This document shows, piece after piece, positions 1 to 6,108 of a stretch of DNA of 11,163 nucleotides; positions within the stretch are counted from its first letter, which is position 1; each line of letters begins with the position of its first letter. Location of the stretch: positions 1-11,163 of the forward strand of contig CAZPVT010000025.1 in the NCBI GenBank assembly GCA_964590395.1, given 5' to 3'. The translations under genes were made by a program, and so were the position numbers. The DNA comes from JAOABP01 sp964590395 (GTDB lineage: Bacteria > Hydrothermota > Tepidihabitantia > Tepidihabitantales > Tepidihabitantaceae). The notes under the pieces were generated by a model. That model saw only the letters and a list, made by a program, of their open reading frames with translations. It had not been told where the DNA came from and did no database searches.

Positions 1-35
1 GATTCCTTCGCCGGACAAGCCGGCTCGGAATGACA
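1..35. repeat. Imperfect palindrome after ribF; dispersed-repeat-like hairpin
   Basis: ATTCC (2-6) pairs with GGAAT (27-31) and GCCGG (10-14) pairs with CCGGC (20-24), with a small internal loop and an ACAAG apical loop. The element lies just past the ribF stop codon, so it could form a hairpin at the 3' end of the rbfA-truB-ribF transcript. The GATTCC...GGAATGACA style resembles the short palindromic repeats scattered between genes in many bacterial genomes. No U-tract can be judged because the window ends here. Dispersed repeat versus terminator cannot be settled from one copy. Confidence 0.5.
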
Positions 36-47
36 AGAAAAGGAAAG

Positions 48-956
48 TCAGCGCGCTCCACTCTCAAAATACTGCCGTGCCCGTTCCGCATCCCTTTTTA
101 TCTGCTCACCCAGACTCCGCGCATCCGGAAACCTCTGCTCCGGCCGCAGATACTCATAAAACCGAACTGTCAACCGCTCGCCTGTCGGCACATCATCTGA
201 AAAATCAAACAGGTGCACCTCCAGCCCTCTGGGACGCTCGCTAAAAGTTGGTCTGAAACCGATATTGGCAACACCCGGAAATATTCTGGCTGAAATCTCC
301 GCGGTAACCGCATAAACACCCTCTGGAGGCAGAAGTTTATCCGGATAAACCACCTCCAGATTAATCGTTGGAAAACCAAGCCTCCTGCCAATACCCAGAC
401 CCGGCACCACTCTACCACTCACCGCATAAGCCCGGCCTAAAAGTTCATCTGCCAGCCGGATATGACCCAGCAAAAGATGCTCCCGCACCCTGGTGGCACG
501 CACCGGCGCGCCAAGATGCACCACCTCCGGCACCACCTCCACACGCACCTGATACTCGCCCAGAATACGGACAAGCAGTTGCAGACCACCCCGCGCACCC
601 TTACCAAAACGGTGGTCCGCACCGATCACCACCGCCACCGGCGAGAGCTCGCTAACCAGATACCGCTTAACAAACTCCTCCGGCTCAACATCCCGCAACT
701 TTGCATCAAAACGCAAAACCACCACCTCATCAACCCCCAACTCGGTCAAAAGACTCAACTTCTCGGATAGCGGAGTCAAAAGATAAGGAAACTCTGGTTG
801 TAAAAACTGGGCAGGATGCGGTTCAAAAGTAACCAGCGTTGCCCGGCAATTCAACTCCTCAGCTACCTGCCTCAACCGGGCAACAATCTGCTGATGCCCC
901 AGATGAACACCATCAAACCCCCCGATCGTCAACACCCGCGGACTCTCACTCTGCAT
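48..956 (-). CDS. ribF: Bifunctional riboflavin kinase / FMN adenylyltransferase (FAD synthetase)
   Basis: Phosphorylates riboflavin to FMN with ATP, then adenylylates FMN to FAD; cytosolic. The 302 residues are close to the usual length of about 310. The N-terminal nucleotidyltransferase domain shows GGFDGVHLGH (12-21), EPHP (45-48) and GADHRFGKG (112-120). The linker TRVREHLLLGHIRLADELLGR (155-175) matches the family's STxIRxxLxxGxxxxAxxLLGR segment, although the usual SST is changed to RAT. The C-terminal flavokinase domain has GLGIGRRLGFPTIN (186-199), with PTIN in place of the common PTAN, and the likely catalytic Glu246 in LEVHLFDF. It is the last gene of rbfA-truB-ribF. Its ATG overlaps the 3' end of truB by 11 bases, suggesting coupled translation. 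The N-terminus is short, but the first motif begins at residue 10, as expected. Confidence 0.96.
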   Translation of the reverse strand: MQSESPRVLTIGGFDGVHLGHQQIVARLRQVAEELNCRATLVTFEPHPAQFLQPEFPYLLTPLSEKLSLLTELGVDEVVVLRFDAKLRDVEPEEFVKRYLVSELSPVAVVIGADHRFGKGARGGLQLLVRILGEYQVRVEVVPEVVHLGAPVRATRVREHLLLGHIRLADELLGRAYAVSGRVVPGLGIGRRLGFPTINLEVVYPDKLLPPEGVYAVTAEISARIFPGVANIGFRPTFSERPRGLEVHLFDFSDDVPTGERLTVRFYEYLRPEQRFPDARSLGEQIKRDAERARQYFESGAR

Positions 957-1827
957 AGATAATCCGCTCCGGCTTTAACAGCCCATTCTGCCAACGCACC
1001 AGCCCCATAAACCGCCGATCCTCAGTATAAACCAGCACCACACCACCCGCCTCCACCCCGCTCAAAACCCCGCCAACCACCTTCCCCTGCCGCAGAGACG
1101 CTGCATCCGCCTCGCTCACCACCATCTTGGGCAGAAAACCAAGCGCCTCCTCAATCGGCACCAGCAAACCCGGCACCTGTGCAGGTGAATCAAGCAAACC
1201 GCTCAAATCCTGTGCCTGGCTCAAACTGAAATCACCCACCATCGTCCGCACCAGACCGCTCAAGGTTGCACATACCCCTAAAACCTGACCAATCTCCCGC
1301 GCCAGAGACCGGATATAAGTCCCGCTTGAAACCCGCACCCTGATCCTTGCAACCGGTGTCTCCCAGAACTCAAGACCGATACTGTAAACCATCACCCTTC
1401 TTGGCTTATGCCTCACTACCACCCCCTGCCGTGCCAGACGATAAGACCGCACACCACCAAACCGCAATGCGGAATAACCTGGCGGCACCTGCTCAATTAC
1501 CCCGCTAAACCGCTCACTTAAAACCCGGGACAACTCCTCTGCACTCAACACCGGCACAGCCGACTCTGCCACCACCCTACCGGTGATATCATCGGTATCG
1601 GTAGCGATACCAAACCGCACCTCTGCCTCATACTCCTTCGGCAAACCCATTAACAACCTGCTTACCTTCGTCGCCTCATTCACCAGAACCAAAAGCACCC
1701 CGCTTGCCATCGGATCAAGCGTCCCGGCATGACCAAAACGCACCTCTGGCAAAACCCGCCTCAACCGGCGAATCACATCATAAGAAACTATTCCCGCGGG
1801 CTTATTAACAATCAGGATGCCGCGCAT
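946..1827 (-). CDS. truB: tRNA pseudouridine(55) synthase TruB
   Basis: Converts U55 in the T-loop of tRNAs to pseudouridine. The product is 293 residues from the chosen ATG. Near the N-terminus are GILIVNKPAG (3-12) and GHAGTLDPMASG (32-43); Asp38 is the catalytic nucleophile. KEYEAEVRFG followed by TDTDDITG, and SGTYIRSLAREIG further on, match the TruB core. The C-terminal part (after LPKMVVSEADAASLRQGKVV) looks like the small PUA-like or TruB C-terminal domain. The frame stays open upstream to a TTG at 1842, but homologues begin directly with the M-x-G-h-h-h-V-x-K-P motif, so ATG 1827 is preferred. No good Shine-Dalgarno precedes it; with rbfA ending at 1851, reinitiation is likely. It overlaps ribF by 11 bases. 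Confidence 0.96.
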   Translation of the reverse strand: MRGILIVNKPAGIVSYDVIRRLRRVLPEVRFGHAGTLDPMASGVLLVLVNEATKVSRLLMGLPKEYEAEVRFGIATDTDDITGRVVAESAVPVLSAEELSRVLSERFSGVIEQVPPGYSALRFGGVRSYRLARQGVVVRHKPRRVMVYSIGLEFWETPVARIRVRVSSGTYIRSLAREIGQVLGVCATLSGLVRTMVGDFSLSQAQDLSGLLDSPAQVPGLLVPIEEALGFLPKMVVSEADAASLRQGKVVGGVLSGVEAGGVVLVYTEDRRFMGLVRWQNGLLKPERIIYAE

Positions 1828-1850
1828 TCCTGGCAGGCACAACCCTTAAC

Positions 1851-2234
1851 TTAAACCTCTGAACCATCAGCAGCAGCACCGGCATCCCCATCAACAGCCG
1901 GATTAATCTCATTTAAAAGTTCCCCGATCCTCTGCTCCTTTGCCAGAACCTCATCCAGTGCAAAATGAATCTCCGGCATAAACTTCAGTTTAATCCGCTT
2001 GGCAACCTGATGCTTAATAAAACCCCGGGCATGCTCCAGATGAGCAAGCGAACGTCGCTTATCCTCCTCACTGCCCAGAACCGAAAAATACACGGTTGCA
2101 TTCCGCAAATCTCGGGAAAGTGAACAGCGGGTTACGGTAACAAACCCGATCCTCGGGTCAGCCAACTTTGTCAGAACAACCTCGGCAACCACATCCCGGA
2201 TTGCATCTGCCACCCTGCGCTCCCGATACTGCAT
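1851..2234 (-). CDS. rbfA: 30S ribosome-binding factor RbfA
   Basis: Single KH-type domain protein that binds the 30S subunit during late maturation of the 16S rRNA 5' region. The product is 127 residues. RERRVADAIRDVVAEVVL at the start, DPRIGFVTVTRCSLSRDLRNA, the ARG kink in LEHARGFIKHQVAKRIKLK, and MPEIHFALDE are typical of RbfA. The tail after LLNEINP is Ala/Asp/Gly-rich and probably disordered. The frame extends 12 codons further to 2270, but those codons lie in the promoter (TTGACT at 2270-2265), and homologues start just before the RERRVADAI-like segment, so ATG 2234 is chosen. The gene heads rbfA-truB-ribF here; infB and nusA, often upstream, are absent. Confidence 0.94.
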   Translation of the reverse strand: MQYRERRVADAIRDVVAEVVLTKLADPRIGFVTVTRCSLSRDLRNATVYFSVLGSEEDKRRSLAHLEHARGFIKHQVAKRIKLKFMPEIHFALDEVLAKEQRIGELLNEINPAVDGDAGAAADGSEV

Positions 2235-2242
2235 AGAGTTAT

Positions 2243-2270
2243 ATAATACCCCTGACCGGACCAAAGTCAA
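2243..2270 (-). promoter_or_regulatory. Predicted sigma70-type promoter of rbfA-truB-ribF (near-leaderless)
   Basis: On the minus strand TTGACT (2270-2265) is followed by a 16-base spacer and TATTAT (2248-2243). Transcription would start about 7 bases on, near 2236, only about 2 bases before the rbfA ATG at 2234. This predicts a leaderless or almost leaderless mRNA, in line with the lack of a Shine-Dalgarno. The boxes are seen directly; activity and start point are inferred. Confidence 0.6.
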
Positions 2271-2279
2271 CCCGATACC

Positions 2280-2580
2280 CTGCCCTGCTCAAAACCCTCA
2301 CCATTGCCGTGGACACCATCCACCACTCCACTCATTTCACAACCCGACCCAAAACCCGAACCATAACCAAAACACCAGCCACAAACCAGACCGAAAACAG
2401 AACCAAAACCACCCCCAATTTCAAAACCACAACACAAACCACCCAAACCGCCAGCCTCTAATCCCAAATCAAAACCCTACCCAGAACCCATTTCACAACC
2501 CGGCTCAAAACCCTTATCAGGACCGTCCCCGATACTGCCCCCTCCCCACATTTCACCCGCCTCAATCTCTCCTTCTGCTT
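2280..2580. repeat. A/C-rich low-complexity intergenic block with short direct repeats
   Basis: This stretch is extremely biased: in 2341-2400 there are 29 A, 24 C, 6 G and 1 T. Degenerate AAAACC words recur throughout. Exact repeats include CATTTCACAACCCG at 2333-2346 and 2489-2502 (a third copy, CATTTCAC, at 2549-2556) and GCTCAAAACCCT at 2287-2298 and 2503-2514. On the minus strand, 2362-2343 reads as GG and three GGG runs with loops of 2-4 bases, a possible weak G-quadruplex. The block lies upstream of both outward promoters. A minus-strand reading frame here gives only a Gly-rich product with no recognisable features, so I do not call a gene. Function unknown. Confidence 0.6.
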
Positions 2581-2617
2581 AATAACAAACTATTTTAAAG
2601 ACACTTAAACAAATTTA

Positions 2618-2627
2618 ACCTATAGGT
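2618..2627. promoter_or_regulatory. Palindrome ACCTATAGGT upstream of the cas promoter
   Basis: A perfect 10-base palindrome in AT-rich sequence, 65 bases upstream of the cas -35 box. It could be half of a regulator site. No regulator gene is present in the window, so this is a weak candidate. Confidence 0.25.
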
Positions 2628-2650
2628 AAATACACCCCGGGATTTCAACT

Positions 2651-2673
2651 TAACACCTGTTTAACCAGTGTAA
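2651..2673. promoter_or_regulatory. Candidate operator: interrupted palindrome upstream of cas promoter
   Basis: The segment has two-fold symmetry of the form ACAC-N2-GTT-N-AAC-N2-GTGT (2653-2671), with one further matching outer pair (T2651/A2673). The centre is 2662, about 30 bases upstream of the cas -35 hexamer at 2693, a position suited to a dimeric regulator. The symmetry is seen directly; regulation of the cas operon is inference. Confidence 0.4.
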
Positions 2674-2692
2674 CCATCATTTAATAAAAAAC

Positions 2693-2721
2693 TTGACAAA
2701 ACCCATAACATTCTGTATATT
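2693..2721 (+). promoter_or_regulatory. Predicted sigma70-type promoter of the cas operon (near-leaderless)
   Basis: A perfect -35 box TTGACA (2693-2698), a 17-base spacer and TATATT (2716-2721) make the best promoter match in the window. The predicted start is near 2728, about 6 bases before the cas8b ATG at 2734, leaving no room for a Shine-Dalgarno. All cas genes downstream are tightly packed, so this is probably the main operon promoter. Confidence 0.72.
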
Positions 2722-2733
2722 AGCCTAACCGAA

Positions 2734-4473
2734 ATGCTAACCGCGATTAAAGAGTTAGGCAGAGCAAATCGTAAAACTACCGATGAACTGACCACCCTTA
2801 TTCAAACACCAAAAGGATTTGAAAAAAAGGAAAATGACCCGAAGGTTATATTTATCAACGTCAATACTGACAGGAATCGTTTTACTGGCATAGAACTGGA
2901 GGACTACGACCCAGGGAAGAAGGATAAATATCTTTATCGCCGGGGGAGCTCTAACGGTCCGGACATCGCTCCATCTTCAATCCTCACCGAAGCCCACAAG
3001 ACATTTAAAGGTAAAATTCTCTCTTGGTTTAAAGACCAAACCGATCCCTTTCTGAAAAAAATTCAAAGTATTTTAGAACAAAACCAGGATAAGATAATTG
3101 AACAGGTAATCAAGAGAGCAGCTGATTTAAAGAAAAACCAGGGCAAATTGCTTACACTCAAAATTAACGGCAAATATCTTGGCGACCTTGAAACTTTTCG
3201 GGAGTGGGTAAAACGGGGAGTGCGAGCTCAAGTTGAAAATAGAGGAGCGGTTGCAAAAGAAAAAATCTGCTCGCTTTGCGGTGAAAGAAAAGAGGTTAGC
3301 GGTGACCCGCGGGTGTTTACTTTCTATACGATTGACAAGCCCGGGTTCATCACCGGTGGTTTTGACGAAAAATCTGCCTGGAAAAACTTTCCTCTCTGCT
3401 ATGACTGCAAACTGGATTTAGAAGCTGGCTGGAAGTTCATTAAAGGAAACTTAAAATTTAAATTCTATGGACTTGACTATTATTTGATTCCGCGCCAGCT
3501 GATTAGTAAAACGATAGCAAAAAGCGACATAATGAGGATTCTTGTTGACACCCGGAAAAATATAAGATTAACCCGGCAAGTAATAAAACGTATTACTGAT
3601 GACGAAGAAGAAATTCTTGACATCTTAAAGGAAAAGCAGGATATCATCACGCTCAATTTACTTTTTTTAAAAGAAGAGGGAGGAAGTAGCGCTCAAAGAA
3701 TTCTGCTTTTGATTGAGGATGTATTTCCTTCACGACTAAGAGAAATTTTTCAGGCAAAAGATGCGGTTGATAAACTGCTAAACGGGAATTTCACTTTCGG
3801 TTGTATCCGGGTATTTTTTAGAACCTCCAGCCCGGGCAAAAGTCAGCCTGACCTTGATAAATATTTTCTGGAAATCGTTAATTCAATATTTAAGGGTGTA
3901 GTGATTGACAAAGGGCTACTGTTCCAATTCTTTATGTCTGAAATCCGTAACCGATTTTTAACCGAGGATAACAAAGGGCTTTTCTTTGCCCGGGTAAAAG
4001 ATGCCTTAATGGCAATTTTATTTTTACTCAAACTTAATCTGGTAGTTTTTAAGGAGGTAAAAGTTATGGCTGATTCACGATTTGACCGATTTTTTGAGAA
4101 ATATCCGGCACTCTTGCAGCATCCTGCCAAAAAGGGGGTGTTTTTACTTGGTGCGTTGACCCAACTCCTGCTAAATAAACAATATGCTGATAGAGGGTCA
4201 ACGCCGTTTCGTAAAAACCTGAAAAGTTTAAAGATGAGCGAATCTGACCTGCGTGCACTTTTACCCAAAGTCCAGAACAAACTTGAGGAATACGGAGCAT
4301 TTACCACTGGTAAAAAACAGATTGCCTCAGAGATAAGCAAATACCTGTCAATAGCAGGTGAAAACTGGAAAATCCCGCTTGAGGAGTTGAATTTTTATTT
4401 TGCCTGCGGGATGAATATGGTAAATGATGTCAAAAGTATTATTTCCGAAGAACAAAATACAACGGAGGTGTAA
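2734..4473 (+). CDS. cas8b: Type I-B Cascade large subunit Cas8b (TM1802/Csh1 family)
   Basis: Large subunit of the type I-B crRNA-guided interference complex, expected to recognise the PAM and help load Cas3. The product is 579 residues, normal for Csh1. The start MLTAIKELGR is typical of the family. A zinc-finger-like set, CSLC (179-182) and CYDC (222-225), surrounds the conserved stretch ITGGFDEKSAWKNFPLC. The C-terminal third is helical and charged, and is the part corresponding to the small-subunit domain. The ATG lies about 6 bases after the predicted transcription start, and no in-frame alternative start fits the family N-terminus. First gene of the cas operon; cas7 follows after a 4-base gap. 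A strong internal initiation site at 4051-4068 gives a second product (see cas11b). The coding strand is A/G-rich, unlike the rbfA operon. Confidence 0.93.
   Translation: MLTAIKELGRANRKTTDELTTLIQTPKGFEKKENDPKVIFINVNTDRNRFTGIELEDYDPGKKDKYLYRRGSSNGPDIAPSSILTEAHKTFKGKILSWFKDQTDPFLKKIQSILEQNQDKIIEQVIKRAADLKKNQGKLLTLKINGKYLGDLETFREWVKRGVRAQVENRGAVAKEKICSLCGERKEVSGDPRVFTFYTIDKPGFITGGFDEKSAWKNFPLCYDCKLDLEAGWKFIKGNLKFKFYGLDYYLIPRQLISKTIAKSDIMRILVDTRKNIRLTRQVIKRITDDEEEILDILKEKQDIITLNLLFLKEEGGSSAQRILLLIEDVFPSRLREIFQAKDAVDKLLNGNFTFGCIRVFFRTSSPGKSQPDLDKYFLEIVNSIFKGVVIDKGLLFQFFMSEIRNRFLTEDNKGLFFARVKDALMAILFLLKLNLVVFKEVKVMADSRFDRFFEKYPALLQHPAKKGVFLLGALTQLLLNKQYADRGSTPFRKNLKSLKMSESDLRALLPKVQNKLEEYGAFTTGKKQIASEISKYLSIAGENWKIPLEELNFYFACGMNMVNDVKSIISEEQNTTEV
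4051..4068 (+). promoter_or_regulatory. Internal ribosome binding site in cas8b (start of Cas11b)
   Basis: AAGGAGGT (4051-4058) is followed by 7 bases and an in-frame ATG (4066-4068, codon 445 of cas8b). It is the best Shine-Dalgarno and spacing combination I found in the window, stronger than those before the annotated starts of most cas genes. Its place at the beginning of the small-subunit domain argues for a functional start. Confidence 0.8.
4066..4473 (+). CDS. cas11b: Cascade small subunit Cas11b, translated from inside cas8b
   Basis: Predicted 135-residue protein in the same frame as cas8b and identical to its C-terminus, beginning MADSRFDRFFEKYPALL. In type I-B, I-C and I-D systems the small subunit is known to be made by internal translation of the large-subunit gene. 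It forms the belly of the complex and stabilises the displaced DNA strand and the crRNA-target hybrid. Evidence here is the near-perfect Shine-Dalgarno 7 bases upstream, the in-frame ATG, a size typical of Cas11 (about 100-150 residues), and a predominantly helical, charged composition with no obvious catalytic motif. No separate cas11 gene exists in the operon, so without this product the complex would lack a free small subunit. Its initiation region closely resembles that of cas7. I have not verified the product; the call rests on signal and precedent. Confidence 0.77.
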   Translation: MADSRFDRFFEKYPALLQHPAKKGVFLLGALTQLLLNKQYADRGSTPFRKNLKSLKMSESDLRALLPKVQNKLEEYGAFTTGKKQIASEISKYLSIAGENWKIPLEELNFYFACGMNMVNDVKSIISEEQNTTEV

Positions 4474-4480
4474 AACTATG
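4464..4480 (+). promoter_or_regulatory. Strong ribosome binding site of cas7
   Basis: GGAGGT (4464-4469) lies 8 bases before ATG 4478 and ends just ahead of the cas8b stop codon (4471-4473). It decides the cas7 start: the reading frame is open further upstream to 4424, but only ATG 4478 has this site and gives the family N-terminus. Confidence 0.85.
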
Positions 4481-5398
4481 GCTGATGTTATTAAAAACCG
4501 CTCTGAAATATTATTTCTTTATGATGTCACCGATGCCAATCCCAACGGTGACCCGAATGATGAAAACAAACCGCGCATTGATGAGGAAACCGGAATAAAC
4601 ATCGTTACTGATGTCCGCTTAAAACGAACCATCCGGGATTATCTTTTTGAATACAAAAAAAAGGAAATATTCATCCGGGAAATTCGCGATAAGAAAGACG
4701 AGCTGAAGACCAAAGAGAAAAGGCTGGCTGATTTTAAGGACAGCAAAGATATCCTAAACAAATGTGTGGACCTGCGGCTTTTTGGTGCTACAACTGCAGT
4801 TGAGGAACAACGAATGAATCTCACCGGTCCGGTTCAGTTCAAATATGGCAGGTCCTTACACAAGGTTAATTTGACTTTTATCAAAGGAACAACGGTAATG
4901 CCATCAGGTGAGGAGAAAAAGCAGGGCACTTTTACTGAGCGCTATATTCTTCCATATTCTCTGATCGCCTTTTATGGTGTAATCAACGAAACCGCCGCGA
5001 TTACCCAGGACATACCGCTAACCGAAGATGACATTGACCTGATGATGGCGGCAATCTGGTACGGGACCAAAAACCTGATTTCTGGCTCAAAGTTCGGGCA
5101 GAATCCAAGGTTTTTGCTTCAGGTTATTTACAAAAAGGGGTTAAGTTTCTACATCGGCGAGCTTGATAAGCGCATCAAGTTAATTTCCGATAAGCAGGAC
5201 GAAGAGATAAGACGGGTTGAAGAAGTAAACCTGGATGTTACCCAACTGATTGATGCTCTAAACGAGCAAAAAGAGAAAATTCAACTTCTCCGGATAAAGA
5301 CAGATGAACGCTTGCAGTTCTTAAGGGGTAAACAGATAACTGACATTGCCCAAACTCTGAAGGAATTAAAACTACCCGTTAAGGAATTCAACTTCTGA
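4478..5398 (+). CDS. cas7: Type I-B Cascade backbone subunit Cas7 (Csh2 family)
   Basis: RAMP-type RNA-binding protein that polymerises along the crRNA spacer to form the Cascade backbone (about six copies in studied type I complexes). The product is 306 residues, a normal length. Near the N-terminus, RSEILFLYDVTDANPNGDPN, then DENKPRIDEETG and NIVTDVRLKRTIRDYL, is the Csh2 signature. FGATTAVEEQRMNLTGPVQFKYGRS and the later MAAIWYGTKNLISGSKFGQNPR continue the fold. The C-terminal part is Glu/Lys-rich and probably helical (about 225-295). A strong Shine-Dalgarno precedes it, in contrast to most genes in this operon, which fits a high-copy subunit. cas5 begins 5 bases after its stop. Confidence 0.96.
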   Translation: MADVIKNRSEILFLYDVTDANPNGDPNDENKPRIDEETGINIVTDVRLKRTIRDYLFEYKKKEIFIREIRDKKDELKTKEKRLADFKDSKDILNKCVDLRLFGATTAVEEQRMNLTGPVQFKYGRSLHKVNLTFIKGTTVMPSGEEKKQGTFTERYILPYSLIAFYGVINETAAITQDIPLTEDDIDLMMAAIWYGTKNLISGSKFGQNPRFLLQVIYKKGLSFYIGELDKRIKLISDKQDEEIRRVEEVNLDVTQLIDALNEQKEKIQLLRIKTDERLQFLRGKQITDIAQTLKELKLPVKEFNF

Positions 5399-5403
5399 AC
5401 ACT

Positions 5404-6108
5404 ATGCGGGTAGTGGTATTTGATATCTGGGGTGATTATGCCCATTTTCGCAAATTCTTTACCACCTCTTCCCCCCTGACTTTTTCATTTCCCCCCCCAC
5501 CCACGATTGCCGGTATCCTTGGCGCAATTTACGGCACAAATAAAGACACCAATCAATATCTAAGAATGTTTACCCCGGAGCACTGCTTCATTGCATTAAG
5601 AATAATTCACCCTATCAAAAAGGTGAGAATGGGATTGAACCTGATTGACACAAAAGTTGGCTTCCAACCCAAAAGACACACCCAGATAAGAACCGAATTT
5701 GTCAAAAACCCGCATTACCGCATCTACTTTCACCACAAACACCAAGAGGTATTAGATCACCTGACTGAACTATTGGCAAACCACCAGACTGTCTACACGC
5801 TGGCGTTGGGCTTAAGTGAACTGCTTGCCGACTTCAGACTTATCGGCACATTTGAAGCCAAAAAGATATCGCCTGATAGACCGTTGGACATCGTCACCGC
5901 TATCACCGAGGACAACCTCGCTGAGTTAAAGGTTGAGCCGGATAAAAAATATATCAAAGAACGGCTACCGATCGTAATGACACCAGAACGGGTGGTAGAA
6001 AAGTATCAAGAGGTTATCTATGAAACCACAGGCAAAACGCTAAAAGCCAGAGTAAAAACCTGCTTCAAACTGAAAAGTGGTGAGCACATCACCTTCTTCT
6101 GGTCTTGA
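5404..6108 (+). CDS. cas5: Type I-B Cascade subunit Cas5 (Cas5b/Cas5h)
   Basis: RAMP protein that caps the 5' handle of the crRNA and contacts Cas8b. The product is 234 residues. The N-terminus MRVVVFDIWGDYAHFRKFFT and the following SPLTFSFPPPPTIAGILGAIYG (about 23-44) are the characteristic Cas5 start, and KVRMGLNLIDTK and HTQIRTEFVKNP are also family-like. No Shine-Dalgarno is visible, and with only 5 bases after the cas7 stop, translation is probably by reinitiation. The PPPP motif is encoded by a run of eight C (5491-5498), with a run of six C nearby (5471-5476); the frame is correct as sequenced. The 3' end overlaps the start of cas3 by 32 bases. Confidence 0.93.
   Translation: MRVVVFDIWGDYAHFRKFFTTSSPLTFSFPPPPTIAGILGAIYGTNKDTNQYLRMFTPEHCFIALRIIHPIKKVRMGLNLIDTKVGFQPKRHTQIRTEFVKNPHYRIYFHHKHQEVLDHLTELLANHQTVYTLALGLSELLADFRLIGTFEAKKISPDRPLDIVTAITEDNLAELKVEPDKKYIKERLPIVMTPERVVEKYQEVIYETTGKTLKARVKTCFKLKSGEHITFFWS

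Noticed and set aside
368..770. Plus-strand Pro/His-rich frames opposite ribF
   Set aside because: They result from the strongly C-rich plus strand opposite a conserved gene; no family resemblance.
2267..2467. Minus-strand 66-residue Gly-rich reading frame upstream of rbfA
   Set aside because: It is a by-product of the A/C-rich low-complexity block, has no recognisable domain, and its end overlaps the rbfA -35 box.
3843..4340. 165-residue antisense frame opposite the 3' part of cas8b
   Set aside because: It lies entirely opposite a well-supported gene in a tightly packed operon; Ser/Lys-rich with no recognisable motif, so taken as a shadow.
4424..4477. Upstream start for cas7 adding 18 residues
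   Set aside because: The strong Shine-Dalgarno and the family N-terminus both point to ATG 4478.
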